Source: Marisa cornuarietis (taxonomy: Eukaryota > Mollusca > Gastropoda > Architaenioglossa > Ampullariidae). Taken from it: a DNA stretch of 64,000 bases. The notes under the pieces were generated by a model. The model was not told where the DNA came from and made no database searches. It saw only the letters and a program-made list of their open reading frames with translations. Of this stretch, positions 36,562-49,467 are shown piece after piece. Within the stretch, counting starts at the first letter, position 1. Each line of letters begins with the position of its first letter. The translations under genes and the position numbers were made by a program. Location: positions 908,001 to 972,000 of the forward strand of contig SMMW01000506.1 in the NCBI GenBank assembly GCA_004794655.1, given 5' to 3'.

Positions 36562-38351
36562 CATGGGTGGGAAAATGCATTTCCTCCAAAGGGCCATTTT
36601 GATATCTATAAACATCATTCGCGAGCCATACAAAGTTATCTACTTAAAAATTAGCCACAGAATGTTAAACATTTTACCACGTGTACAATCCCAGCCTGCC
36701 TGGCACTACTGGCCTCTGAGTCACCACAATCCGCCTTTTTGTAATTAGGTGCGGGAAAATATTCTCTGCTTCTATGAAAAGCATAGAGAAACAACCATTC
36801 GGAGTCTGTAAACTATATGTTAATAATAAGAAAGTTCATAGTGTTACGGATGGAAATGGTGGTGTTGTCTCCGTATTTGAATTAACGGCGTAACATAGGA
36901 CCCGGATGCCTATGCCGTCGTCAATGGCTCGTTATGGGTCCACGATCCGCGGTGCCAATCTCTCTCAAGAAACAGCCCTCACAGCCGAGCCGCTTAGCAA
37001 AACACTTTATTTACAGCAAATGTCTCCTCTCTGGCATTACACGCTGGCAACCGGTGACACACAGTCCTACTAACACAGTTACAACAGCTCTCCACAACCT
37101 CGGACCTCTCAGCGACACGTACGCTAGCTACACACGTCACGCTCGCCTGACCACGACAACCAACACTCTAACGGCAACACAGTCTCTCTACTGCTGTCGC
37201 TCGCTTCAACCTTTCTGTCGGCTGCAACCTCGTCTTCTTCTCTTCTTTCTCCTCCTTTTTTTTGACGCTCACTCACACCGCTTATATATACATGTACACA
37301 GTTCTCTAGAATTATCCAGCACCTGCCCGTCACGCATGCGCGCTCCCACACCGAACAATCCAGATACTAAGTCTTGCATCAGTCTCACTCGCTCTCACAC
37401 ACACTGCAACAGTCTAGATACGCTTTGTCCTCGCCGCGCTGGCCGCTGCTGGACAGGTCAGCCGGGGTCAAATACCACAACAAAGCAATGGCGGCGCCGG
37501 CTTACACCTCGCGCACACCGCTACACTATTTAATTCGTAACACATAGAGGAGACAGAGAATATAGTAACAAAACCCTTTTCCCTAATGCAGAATTTTCTG
37601 TTTGTGGTTGTGCAGTGAAAGAACAACAACAACAACAACAACAACAATAATAATAATAATGACTATTCAGTATACACACACCTCGATCCTCCTGACGGAG
37701 GAGTTCATGGGATTTACAAAGTGTCTACACACTTGCTACAACACGCACCAATAAACTCATAAACCCAAACGAAGTTTTATCAGCTAAAGCTTTTTTTTAT
37801 TTATTTCATTCTTGGGAAATCCATGAAAGGATAATGTTGGAGATTTGAAGCCTGAACTGTTTACCTAGATACGCAGTTAATATCGACGATCATTCTTTTT
37901 ATTGTATAATATAATAATAATGAAGATTTTTATAGCGCATCATGTAGAGTTACCTGCCCTTGTCGCAGCATGTGCTTGATGGGGCAGCTCTACAAATTAC
38001 ATGTATTTTTATTGTAGGAGCCGACTTGGTCGAAGACCACTACACGCATCAGCATCTGACATCAAGTTGGAGGTGGTTTGCCTTTGGCTTGGGGTGAAGA
38101 TCACCTGTATACATAATTCTCCAACATTTTCCATGTAAGGCCGCCGACAGCCGACGAGAAGCATACGTGTCTGTCCCGTCATGTACACGCAGATGTCTTG
38201 TCTATCCCGTAGGAAAAGTTCCTTGCTTGTCTCTCAAAATTTACGTTAATAATAGGATTCACTTAAAATAAATCTACATTGCTATGAAAAAAGCTTAAAG
38301 ATTTACTGAAATCTGCTGTTGCCTTGGCGGGCCGGATGTTCCCCACCCCTG
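36562..38351. mobile_element. Degenerate hAT element with nested LTR
   Basis: The left end (catgggtgggaaaatg) and the complement of the right end (caggggtggggaacat) are imperfect inverted repeats of the type common in hAT elements. Flanking 8-mers (atatagag and ccgtagag) match at 5 positions. The interior has no transposase frame. About 700 bases belong to a later LTR insertion. Old and inactive. Confidence 0.45.
36837..37547 (-). mobile_element. Solo LTR with 5-bp target duplication
   Basis: A 701-bp unit (36842-37542) starts TGTTACG and ends CGTAACA, the TG...CA ends of an LTR. It is flanked by identical 5-bp repeats catag (36837-36841 and 37543-37547). On the minus strand a TATA-like tatatataagc (about 37294-37284) is followed some 280 bases later by aataaag (about 37012), consistent with U3-R-U5 on that strand. 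No second LTR or internal gag-pol sequence is nearby, so it is a solo LTR left by recombination. The 199-aa open frame in it (36934-37533) is not a gene. Confidence 0.8.
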
Positions 38352-38477
38352 CCGTAGAGCAATAAAACGCATCCATCATGTTTTGTTGAGCACTGAGGAT
38401 TCCTGTACAGGTTTTACGTCTGATGTGCTCTACTCTGACGAATATTAACTCTGGATTATTTTGTTCTTAATTCACAG

Positions 38478-41400
38478 AAGCCTGTGTGTGATGTTCAAGA
38501 ATGTGTGGGCCTGACATTAGTATTGTCTCCGGAAATATCGCTTTGACAAAGGTGAGACACATTGACATCAGAAATTATTTTCATATTTTCTAACCTTCGA
38601 AAACAACCCAAGCTGAAATATCAACTGTATGCTGCTCAAGAGATGTTTTAATATATGTCAAAGAGTAGACCTTTTCCAGTGCACACTTCGATTGTTGAGG
38701 GCTAAACAAATGGTGAGGAAAAAGTACTCGATAAGATTTTCGGCTTCAGTAAACCACACTTTTGTAAAATATTGCACTCGAGTAGGTCTTTAATATACTA
38801 AGGGCTGCAAGTGTCCTACAGATCAAATCAGAAGTGAAATTGTAGTGTACATTATACCTTTATTTGAGTCCCTCTAGAAGATGTTAGTGGCCCGGTGTTT
38901 TTCTTTTGTGAATGAAGGGGACTGATGTTGCAGGCAGATGTGATCGTGAGCACAACTCACCCATGTCTAGACCTGAGGAGAGGAATTATATCCCGCAGCG
39001 TGCTGCAGCATGCAGGTGATTCGATACAGAAGGAACTGCAGACATACCTGGTGGCATACGGCCCTCCTCAGCTGGGACAGGTGGTGTACACTTCGGGGGG
39101 GAATCTGTCCTGTCGGCATCTCTACCACCTGAGCCTTCCCATGTGGCAAGATGATAAGGGTCAGGTAAGACTCTTGGCTTAACTGCGAACTGGATGTGAA
39201 CTTTATTCTCGCAGTGGTACCTTGTTGATGTCATCAGTGGAGTGACTTCCTAGCATTCTCTCAAATGAGTGACTTTTAACGGGGGAGATAGGATAGAACA
39301 ACACGACTTAGATGTCGAAACGGTGTAAACAATGACATGTACCCAAGTGCAGCAGTAGCTGAGGTAGCCCTTAACGAGGATATTAAGTGGTGCCCTCACA
39401 ATTCTTTCAAAATTGTCTTCTCAACAGGTCTTGGCGCATGCGATAGAGAAATGTCTGGATCTGGCAGCGAACCACAGCGCGAGCAGCATCGCCTTCCCTA
39501 CTCTTGGGGTCGGTTTCCTGGGATACCCTCCTGATGTTTCTGCCTCCATTTTATTTACAACGATTAACACCTGGAGCCTAAACAACAACGGCACCTGTCT
39601 GAAAGATGTGCTGCTTGTTGTATTTTCACCAGACACCGAATCACTGAAAGTAAGACTGTAGAACAGTTTTTACTGGCGAGGGCATGACAAAAAGCTTATA
39701 TCATGCTTTAACAAGTGTCCTCGCCAACTGCTAGTATTTCAGAAATTTCTGGTTCTGTTTCTCGTACGTGTGACACACTTAATATAATTTACTAAGGGAA
39801 TACAACTTACAGTTAAAGACCGAAAATCATTAACAAATTGAGTGCATTTGTGTAACCAAAAAATAAAGAAGGTACTCTATGTGTTTCAACAGATCTTTAA
39901 CTCTGAGGCGACGAGATTTATCCAACAGCAACAAGGTTGGAAATGTTCTGCTTCATTTTTATCATCCTTGTCGGTGTCGTTACATGATGGTTTCCATTTA
40001 ACACTATAGTCATATATAATATATGAGGAGTAATAATTTAAAATTAATTGTTCACTGCATAATTAAATTTATTTTTGTAAGAATTCTTTGAGCATAAGCT
40101 AAACTGCCACCTTTTTTGTGAATTAGAACTTTTACCTCATGTGTTATCGCGGATAATAATAGCCAATCTAATTAGACCCAATGATGTAAAGTCTGTATAT
40201 GAGAAAGCAAAGATGCAGCCCCAAACATACTCTTTCCATTGCGAAAAAGAAACTCAAAGCCGCTCGTAGTGTATGTACTGTGGACACGGCCATGAAGGAC
40301 AGACCAGAAGGTTTCGCATCTTAAAGCCAAGGAAACTGTAAACAAGTAAACAAGACAACAGTTTGTCAATAAAATCGGCGTGCACACTAAAGCATATGGT
40401 AAGAAAAACAAAGCAGACTGGCTTGTTTATACCTATGTGTTATGTCTCAGTGGAGGAGGATTGTGCAGTGTGCAGCTTTGTGTGTTCAGGTGGAGCACTT
40501 GGTTGTATAAGACTTGGAGTCCCAGCACCCGCAGGCCAGTTCCAAGCTCAGCGTGTAAATCCGGTTCAAAACCTGGCGGGATTCGGACTAGGCAGGGCAG
40601 GTAATAAGTGTGTCGGTTGTATCAGCGTGCACACCAAAGTCTGTATTAAGAATCAGGTTAAAAAAGTGGCTTGTTGATACGTATACTCCATGTTTCATTG
40701 AATAGTCTCTCTGTGTGTGTTCAGGCGCATTTCTAGCACATCCTCCACTCCAGTTTCAAGCTCAGCCTGTGATTCCAGTTCCAAACCCGGCGACAGTTGG
40801 AGCAGCAGGAACAGGTCACCAACCAGCAGGACAGTCAGCAAGTGAATACTCTTCTGATTTTCCAGCGACCCACCCCTCCTGGTGTTCACTCAGTCACTTT
40901 ATAAAGTCTCAAAAAGCATCATCGCTTGCCAGTCTAGAAAAGCTATTTTACAAGCCACTCCCTTGTTAAATTTATTTTTTTAAAAACTGTATTTATGGTT
41001 GATATAAAACGTTTTTTGTAAATAACAAACTTACTAAAACGCCGTGCAACTCGTTTTATCACAGGTTCATCTGCACCACAGGGCAGCCCGCTCAAAAACA
41101 AATCACGCTCGACTGTCAGAATCATCTCTGGAGAAATCGCGAAAGCATCTGTAAGAGATCTTCAATCAGTGATTTCAACATTATTATGCATCCAAGAACC
41201 CCTAGCTTTTCTTGTAATTAGCTTCACGAAAATGACAAATAATCATAAGCTCTAAATACTCCGACAAACGAAAATATTGTATATATATATTTGATAAGGT
41301 AGTCAACTGTACGACCACGTATGTGGTCAACGATCTCCACACAACTGATAAATGTTGAAACAACGAACCCTCAATATTCCGACATTTATTTTACTTGCAA

Positions 41401-43155
41401 ATTATACCAAATACAAGACACAGAGGCGGATTTAGAGGAAGGAAAGTTAAAGAACATTCGAGAAGACGGGATCCGAACTGTGCAGACCATATGAACTCCT
41501 GTTGCAGGTAGATGTCATCGTTAGCACCGTTCCCCCAGGTCTAAACATGCACAAAGGTGTCATGTCGCGGAGTGTGTTAAAATATGGGGGGAACTCGATA
41601 CAAAAAGAACTGCTGACATACCTCATGACACACGGGTGTGCTCAGATGGGTAAAGTGGTGTGCACCTCGGGTGGACAGCTGCAGTGTCAGTATGTGTACC
41701 ACCTGAGTCTTCCCGACTGGCAATCTGACAATGGCCAGGTAAAAATGTCCGGAAACGTTTGATAACTTTCTTGCTTTTTAGTTAAAAAAACCCAGCTATC
41801 TTTATGTTTGCACGTGCAATTATAAATTTAAGAGATTAATAGAATTAGTTTTTAAAAACCGTACTATATTTTTTTACTTGTACATAACATATATTTGTGT
41901 GCATGTATACCTGTATATTTATAGACGTACATATATATTTATATGAAAATGTTAATAAACTGTTGTTCTTTACTTGTTTTTCTTAGGGTGAGGTTGCCAC
42001 TGTTACACACTCGTCACTCTTTGTCCACTACCAACTTCTTTGCTTGTTTTTTTTTCAGACGCTAAAATCTGCTGTCATTGAATGTCTGGACACCGCGAAA
42101 CAACAAGCGGCCAAAAGCATTGCATTCCCCACCCTGGGTGCCGGTTTCCTGGGATACCCACTCCATCACGTGGCCATGATTTTGCTGAACTCTATATACT
42201 CGTGGGTCGACAGACACCGTGGTTGTTGTCTGAAAGAAGTGCAGATCGTTGTCTTCTCCAGTGACACGGCCGGCCTGCAAGTGAGTGACTGTGCGGTTCT
42301 CTCTCAACGCAGGGTGGGAGGGTTGTAAGGGGGTTTACTGCGCCACCCGTATCAACTATTGTCAGTACTTTCGGTCTTTCCTTGTTCCGGATGTTGATGA
42401 GAAGATCATCTATGATCTGAGCAACAACCCTCATATTTTACACATTTTTCAGGAAGCAGAACTTAAAGCAATAAACTTAAGATTTCTGTAATTCAACAAG
42501 TATTTTCCTTATCGAAAGGCGAGCTTAAATACTTTTCTAACTGATAACTTAAGAAATTTTCTTTTCTATTTCATGAGAAATCAGCGCAAACACGTCTTGT
42601 GTCTAAATTATAAACAGCTACACTCAAACACTGAGGTGGAAATAGTTCAATGGTGATAATACTAACTTCGAGAGCATTAAGACTATACACGAGACCACGT
42701 GACGAGGCATTAGCCAATCGAAATACTCTATTCCTCTGCTGACAGGTGTTCACTGCGGTACAGGACAGTATTAGTGATAGGAAGGGATTGACAAGGACTG
42801 GGAGTGGCCGCCAGAGTTTGAAGCAGAAACAGAGTTCGAACCCTCAAGGCCCACAAGCTGCGAGCGGCAATGCAACAGGTTTGTTGAAGCAGAAATGCGG
42901 GCATTTCCTTTATATTTGTGAGAAAATTTCGTAGAAAACACACAAACCGAATTAAATGTCTGAAAAAAGAAGGAGCACAGATTTTCAGCATGTTTACATT
43001 GGCTCATTTTTTTCTTTCCGGATGCCAAACATGGGAAGAGTGCAAACAAAGTACGACTGACTGGAGTCATACGAACTGAGATATATTTAGTAAGCACATT
43101 CGAGGTGGCTTTCTCGAAACTGGTTAGAGGACCGTTATTTCAATGCCAGAAGCAC

Positions 43156-43215
<60 letters not shown>

Positions 43216-44780
43216 ACAGTTGTTTCCCAGCCAAGCCACTGGGAGCCAATGAACGGAGACAGCGTCAAGTTGGTCGACTTGGATCCCTCCTCCACCGAAT
43301 ATCAGCAAGTTGTGGGTCTCTCTGAAGGAATGGCGGTGAAGAGAGTAAGTCACCAACAATTATTATAAACAAACAACAGGCAACATTAGATAAGATTAAA
43401 ATGGCATGAAAACATCCTATCAACTAGTGACATCATAGCCATGTACCGCCATGCTGTACTCACTTGTTTGTGGTGGCAAGCTGTCAGTTGTATAACAGTA
43501 CACCACATACAATTATGTACAATGCATAATATTTCATAAGGATAATAACTGTATTTGTGTAAGTACATCATCAGAACACATTGCCGTCGTCAAGCGACGC
43601 ATGACCGTACAATGTCTTGACCTGAGTTGCAGAGAGAATGTAGCTGGCTGAGCCTCACAGCTACATTTTCATATTTTGAGTAACTCAGTTCAATCCAGAA
43701 GAGGTCAGGGAGGACTAAACAGCTTCACAAAAAGATGAAATATATATTTATTTTGTAACCAAGATACTTACCTTGTCCTTGGCCTAATTTTTATGTGACA
43801 ATATGCAACTTATAGTTAATCTCACAAATTAATGTCGGAAATAAGGAGTATCACCGAGCGATTTAAACATTTCTCTCGGCTGAGGAGTTCTGGTTGTTTC
43901 AAACTGGAAAACAACAATGATATACTTTCTTGTCAGATTCAGCGCGTGCAGAACCCAACCCTGTACCAGCAGTACAGAGCCAAGAGGAGAGATATGAAAA
44001 TCAACAACGCCTTCAACACAGCTAACGAGCAGCAACTCTGGCACGGCACCAGCGCCGCTAACATCAAGAGCATCATCACCAACGGCTTTAACCGTGGCTA
44101 CTCTGGACAAAACGGTCAGCAACATTTAAACTTTTATTTAAGAGACAGAAACTGCAGCTGTTCTATATTTTATTCAAAATTTGTAGCTAACATCAAATGG
44201 TCAAGGTGATAAGAAGCGTCCTGCTCTGCAGGTGAATTCAATACTTCAATACCTTAAGGACAATAATTCAATACTTTGATGAGACTACTTTAATTCTTCA
44301 ATAACACAACTTTAATTTTCAATGAACCTACTTTAATAATTCAATAAAACTACTTTAATGAAAATAATTTAACCTCATAAAATCGACTAAACCGTTACTA
44401 ATAAAGTCTCAGGTCTTCCGTGTACATATAATATAGGATGCAGTATTGTGTTTGTATGATGAAATGCATGTGTAAGAATTTCTGATTTATTATCATATGT
44501 GCCGATAATGATAAAATTGTTTATATAAGTAAGAGAATGTATATGTAAAATTTAACAGTACCTTCAAGTAGACATCCAGAGTAAGGGAACTGAAAGTCTA
44601 CTTTAGAACAAAAGATCCCCCCCCCACAATATGTAAGTAAAAGTCAAGTGAAGGAATAAACAAATGAGGAACTAAGTGTCAGCCAAAGCTCAATCCCAAG
44701 AAATTTCAGAAGTGGACAAGTCACGTGATACATTTTAAATACTATAAATGTGATGGGCCTTTTTGTTAGCATCCAGTGTG

Positions 44781-44841
<61 letters not shown>

Positions 44842-45162
44842 GATGAGCTTTCGAAACAAACGCTCGAGTTTTCTGTCTACAAGGCACGAAGTTCGGACAC
44901 GGGGTGTACTTCGCGACCAATGCGGGTTTCAGCAAGAGTTACACACACAGCGGTACTATCTTCCTGGCACTGGTGCTGGTAGGTGAATCTACCCCGGGTA
45001 ACTCGAAGCTCAGAGTCCCACCCAAGAAGCCAGGCTCGGACAGGCTGTACGACTCACTGACTGGACCAGACATGGTGGTCATCTTCCATGACGCCCAGGC
45101 CTACCCACAATACCTGGTGACACTGCAAACCCCGAGACCTCGCAGTAATCACGTGTTCAATA

Positions 45163-45203
<41 letters not shown>

Positions 45204-45380
45204 GCGCCCTACAGCGTGCCGTCCAATCCTATCAGTGGGAATTCTGGTAATTCTGCAAATTCTGGAAATTCGGGACTTTCTGGTAATTCTGGGAATTATG
45301 ATAGTGGAAGCTATGACAGCGGAGATTCCGATTATGGAGATAATGATGGTTGTGATTCTGATGGTGGAAATTTCGATTAA
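38478..45380 (+). CDS. P4: macro-macro-ART protein (PARP14/15-like mono-ADP-ribosyltransferase)
   Basis: Exons: 38478-38551 (ATG 38501, in-frame stop upstream at 38489), 38934-39164, 39428-39649, 39893-39935, 40490-40600, 40725-40814, 41065-41150, 41508-41738, 42059-42280, 42746-42878, 43220-43344, 43937-44114, 44884-45380. The sum is 2220 nt, 739 aa, in frame. Macro 1 is aa ~4-168 (ISIVSGNIALTK, ADVIVSTTHP, SSIAFPTLGVGFLGYP). Macro 2 is ~265-429 (VRIISGEIAKAS, VDVIVSTVPP, SIAFPTLGAGFLGYP). ART is ~478-655 with RVQNP, LWHGT (His551), GHGVYFA (Tyr583) and Met638 (GPDMVVIFHD) in place of the catalytic Glu, so a mono-ART is likely. WWE and RRM are absent. Residues 656-739 form an Ala-rich and Gly-Asn-Ser/Asp-rich tail not expected in this family. 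The macro modules probably bind ADP-ribose. Confidence 0.88.
40378..40830 (+). repeat. Tandem duplication containing P4 linker exons 5 and 6
   Basis: Two consecutive units of about 240 bases each include the end of an intron and one exon (40490-40600 and 40725-40814). Shared features are gcgtgcacac (40378 and 40625), the acceptor tgtgtgttcag, and the peptide core QFQAQ.V.PV.N (GQFQAQRVNPVQN and LQFQAQPVIPVPN). Both exons are phase 1-1, so the duplication kept the frame. Confidence 0.8.
43158..43213. repeat. (GT)n microsatellite next to a P4 splice acceptor
   Basis: About 28 GT units end 6 bases before the acceptor of exon 11 (tttacag, exon at 43220), replacing a normal pyrimidine tract. Confidence 0.9.
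44786..44839. repeat. (GT)n microsatellite in the last P4 intron
   Basis: About 26 GT units lie 45 bases upstream of the last acceptor (exon at 44884). Confidence 0.9.
45164..45360 (+). repeat. Low-complexity coding tail of P4: (GCA)n and Gly-Asn-Ser repeats
   Basis: A run of gca codons (45164-45200) encodes about ten Ala. It is followed by short aattctgg-type repeats encoding Asn-Ser-Gly units and then Asp/Tyr/Ser/Gly. It follows the ART domain in the same exon and frame up to TAA 45378-45380. Confidence 0.85.
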
Positions 45381-46645
45381 AGAAGTTCGGAGACTCATGG
45401 TGATTTTGTTGCATATCACGATGAATCTGTTCACAATGCTCATTCAAGTCCAAAATACTTGGTCCTTCTGTTTCGTTTGGCGCCTGCCCTTTACAATCAC
45501 ATTAACTGTGACGAGAGGATACATGTGAACATCATGTGACTGTAGTTTCTACATTTACTTGATGCACCACAAGGGGCACACAGATCTCCTTCATGTTTCA
45601 GACCGAACAACCGGGACTGGCTTAAGTATGGAGAAACCTTGTATTATCAAACACCGGACATTGAGAACTTGCATGACGAAGCATTGTTTTGTGATTCTAC
45701 CTAACGTCTAACCATTTCTGTAATTAATGTACTCTGTAACTAATTTACCAATACAGTTAACAGCCTGCAACATCTGATAGGTATAGGCAAGAATGTCAAA
45801 TGTAGGATGTTATTTATGATCGTTTTTACTGTAAATACTCGGCTGTGTCTAAACTAGCCCCTAGCCCTGAAGATTGTCAAATATCTGTCTTAGAAATTTT
45901 TTAAACAGTTACTTTGCTGGTGAATTAAATTTTTTTTCTCTGAAGACTGTTCGTTTACATTTTATTATTTTACATATTATTTAAATCTGCTCTTGATAAC
46001 AGTTGGGAAGACAGGTTGAGGAATTAAAATGTCCAACGGTTCAAACACCTCACAAGGTTGACCATGAACCGGACACTTGGGCCGATTGAAACTTTTTACA
46101 TCTTCTGTTGGTGATCAACATAACCGACAACAATCCTTGAAGGCAGCGCATGTAAACAACAAAATATACCGAGCATAGTATACACGAGCTCAGCCTCCAG
46201 GTTGTAGCCAATGTATCATCGGCAAAAGACACGTGAGACAGGCACATGGCTGTCAATGCCGGCTCTCACAAGGAGTGGCATATAATTAATATAATTAATT
46301 TAAGCAGTGGAGAGTAAGAAATTGCAGTTCTACTGAGCGAACCCGTAAGCTGCAGTATATATATATATATAAGTGGGTGTTGACGAAACGAATCATACAT
46401 TACAAATGCACCTTCAGTAGAAATGTGTTGGTGTAGAGACACAATGCTCTATATACAGGCTCAAAGTCTGTTTTGCATCAGAGTCTAGATAATACAGAGT
46501 CAAGCACAACTCTTGTTTTTTCGTGTGTAAATTGTGAGGACAAGTCTTGTATATCTGAGAAAAACCTCCGTGCCTCACTAACTCCGATTACCTCCCTGTT
46601 TACCTCGACTTTTACTTTGCTTTAGTCATCGTCACCACAAATGAC

Positions 46646-46656
46646 AAACCGAAAGT
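46646..46656 (+). promoter_or_regulatory. IRF-like motif upstream of P5
   Basis: AAACCGAAAGT is the same 11-mer as in the P2/P3 interval (within 23608-23619) and differs from the P4 site only outside the core. It lies 3.2 kb before the P5 ATG, with an unseen first exon possibly in between. Confidence 0.35.
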
Positions 46657-49420
46657 CCCTAAAGTAAACTACAACAATGACAAGGCCTCAGAATACAAAA
46701 CTCAGAGGTTTTTGTTTATATAAAGAGTTGATTTCTGTTTGTAGACATTGCCTATTGATGCTGCATGTTGGAAGCAGCGAGCAAATGGAGGAAAATATCA
46801 ACGGCTGAGCACGACACATAACAGTTTACTCGTCTCCTCCATGTATATTAACATCGCAGACAATGTTGATCAGTATCTACAGTTTCTTTCAGTTCAGACG
46901 ATGTACATTTTCCCGGTCAAACGCCAAAAGTGTTTTGTTTGTTATTGATGTCGGCCATACTTCACTGCAGCAAACAACAACATACACTCTTGTTAGATAA
47001 CATATCACTCTTTTGTCTTGGCTCCCTACTAAGATGTTTAAAATTACAATGATTCAAGTCCAGTTGAAAGTTTTCCAAATTTTTTTTAAAGATGGATCTG
47101 TATGGGCTTTTCTAGTTAAAAGAAACAGTCCATACTATCCTGTCCTACAGAACTAGAGACGAGTATAATATTAACACAAACGGCGATACTCTCTCTAAGA
47201 AAGTTCTCTTTATATTTTGCTTTGTCAATTCTCATTTTGTTTGTTTGTTTGTTTGTGTGTTTGTTTGTTTGTTTCTTTCTTTCTTGCTGTTTACACGACA
47301 AATATCCGATCTCTATCGACGGAGAAGCCAGTCAAGTCAGTAAGACAAATGTTGCTGCTCATAGAAAATGTCTAACATGGTCAGTGGAAAAAGATTTGCT
47401 CGTTCTCAAGACTGGAGGGTATCCCATAACACATATTTATTCTGCTCGTTTCCCATTTTAGTCTTTGCTCATACAAACCTCAATGAAGGAAGTAAAAGTA
47501 GGCTCTTCCAGGGAGATTACTTTTCCATCTACTGTTGGGCCACAAAGCTTAAGACACATTTTCTTCTAGCAGTATAAGAAACGTTTGCCATGTTTATTAG
47601 TTCGTCTAACATTACAGCTTCTATCAACTTTTGCGACACATAGTTTTCATTATCATCTCTCGTGTTTATCAGCTTATCAACGTTTGATAAGCGTGATAGC
47701 ATCCATCAGCTGAGCGCCACGTATTTGTTTGGTGAGCATTTAAGTTAGTCGCCCATTGCTGCTACCTCTTCAAGTAAGTCGTGTTTGAGCACAAGACTTC
47801 ATTATTTGATACTTTCGTAGTGAACTGTTTCTGATTACAGTAATTAAAATGTGTATTTCTGTAAATTTCTGTGCAGACTTGTACGTAATTCTGAATGTAC
47901 AGGTAATCACTGGCGCTGTCATACCTGAAATATCTTGATAAACAAACAACAAGTCAAATGACGTACAACGACGTACAGACTGCAACTAGTTTTACCTGAA
48001 GACGATGTTCCTCAAAGTTTCCCGACATATCGTGGGATAAATAGTCGTATGGCAGACAATCAAAATTTTTGTCGAAAATCGACCTGAAAATCTGCTAATG
48101 AAAATATTAGTTTATTTCATAAGTAACGCCCACGAGCGAAACCAGCAACATTTTGTCCTGTTAAAAAATCATCTGCTCCAGATGGTCCTCAACCTGAATA
48201 TTTGGTCCATCTGAACCCGAAGCAAATGCATGCACACAAAAACGAGTTGCATAAAGTCTGTGATATACTGTGATTACACACAGATTTTAAGTTGCTGCGA
48301 TCGGTTTGGGGGCAATTTAAAAGTATGAGACACATATGTCCCTTGGTTCTCAAAAGTTGAATACATTTTTACATAGTAAACTATCAAATGACTAGTCCGC
48401 CTGTTCGTCTGGCTCCGCATATTTATGAGACTCTCCATCCTTACTGCTTGTTCCACGATTCCTCTTTGTGTCTTTTATATTTGTCATTTATTCCTTGTCT
48501 TCATAGTTGTTTCTCCTTCCGTCCTTCGCATTCTGTTCAGAGAGTGATGTCCCTTCGGCTTACCGGCTTGAGGGGTTTAAGCTCTCCGGATTTCTTTGGA
48601 TTTTGTTATTTGTATAAGCTGATTTTGATTTTCGAGTCCATTATTTGACCTGTCGTCATCCTAGTGATGTGCTGGACTGTGTTTCTTGATTGTGACATTT
48701 TGTTTCACTTCTACGACTTCTGTTGATCCGCTGACTAACAGTCTTTTCTTCCACGCCGCCATTTTCATCTCAGTCCAGTTTCTTGTTTGTGCAGTCGACA
48801 GCGAGATGAAACAGGTTCATTGTGGCTAAACTTTTTGATGACTCGAGGCAGCAAAACTGTCTACATTTTGTTTGACATGTGGAGGTTTATCCTCAGCGTT
48901 CTTGATCTGTTCTTTCTGATGACTTCTCCGATGACAAGCAATTGCAGATCTAAACTAAATCTTCGGCGGTGAAACGTGTCGCCAGTCCCCCCAGACAAAT
49001 CTGGTCTCAAGTTTTCTTCTGTCGCCAGGACTTTTTTAAAAACAATTTTTGCAGTTATTTTAATTTAGTAGACTCGTTGGATACTGAAGTACCGTTTTCT
49101 TGAAGTTATTTATTAGATAGCACTACAATTTTGTATTATTATTATTATTATTCCCGTTTCTATGCGTTATCCCTTTTTCTTTCCTGTCGTCTTGGTTGGT
49201 TTCTTCAATTTCTCCCTATCATGATTATTGTTGTTATGATTAGTATCATTTGTATCATTTGTAAAGCGCCATGAGCCTGCTCTTAGGGCTGGGATATGGC
49301 GCTATAAAAATAACCTTTAATATTATATATATATATATATACTATGTTAATGTCTCCTTCTTGACTTATACGCTGAGAGCATACTCCTTTGTTAGCAGGA
49401 TTATGCGCTAGATAAATCAC

Positions 49421-49421
49421 A

Positions 49422-49466
<45 letters not shown>
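49421..49466. repeat. (ATT)n microsatellite at a LINE tail
   Basis: About 15 att units follow a degenerate LINE 3' end (gagagcatactcc, tgcgctagataaa) at 49367-49420. Confidence 0.85.

Positions 49467-49467
<1 letters not shown>

Larger units (their letters stand above)
35575..38477. other. P4 5' region or intron filled with transposon remnants
   Basis: Besides the hAT remnant and nested LTR listed separately, I see a short minus-strand LINE 3' tail at about 37905-37990 (gatttttatagcgcat and gagcatgctg-like remnants). There are also (caa)n/(taa)n runs at 37621-37660. Confidence 0.5.

Noticed and set aside
36934..37533. 199-aa open frame
   Set aside because: It lies wholly inside the solo LTR and its composition (Thr, Leu, His, Arg) is that of translated non-coding DNA.
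45054..45443. 129-aa minus-strand frame with poly-Cys
   Set aside because: Antisense shadow of the P4 last exon and its GCA repeat.
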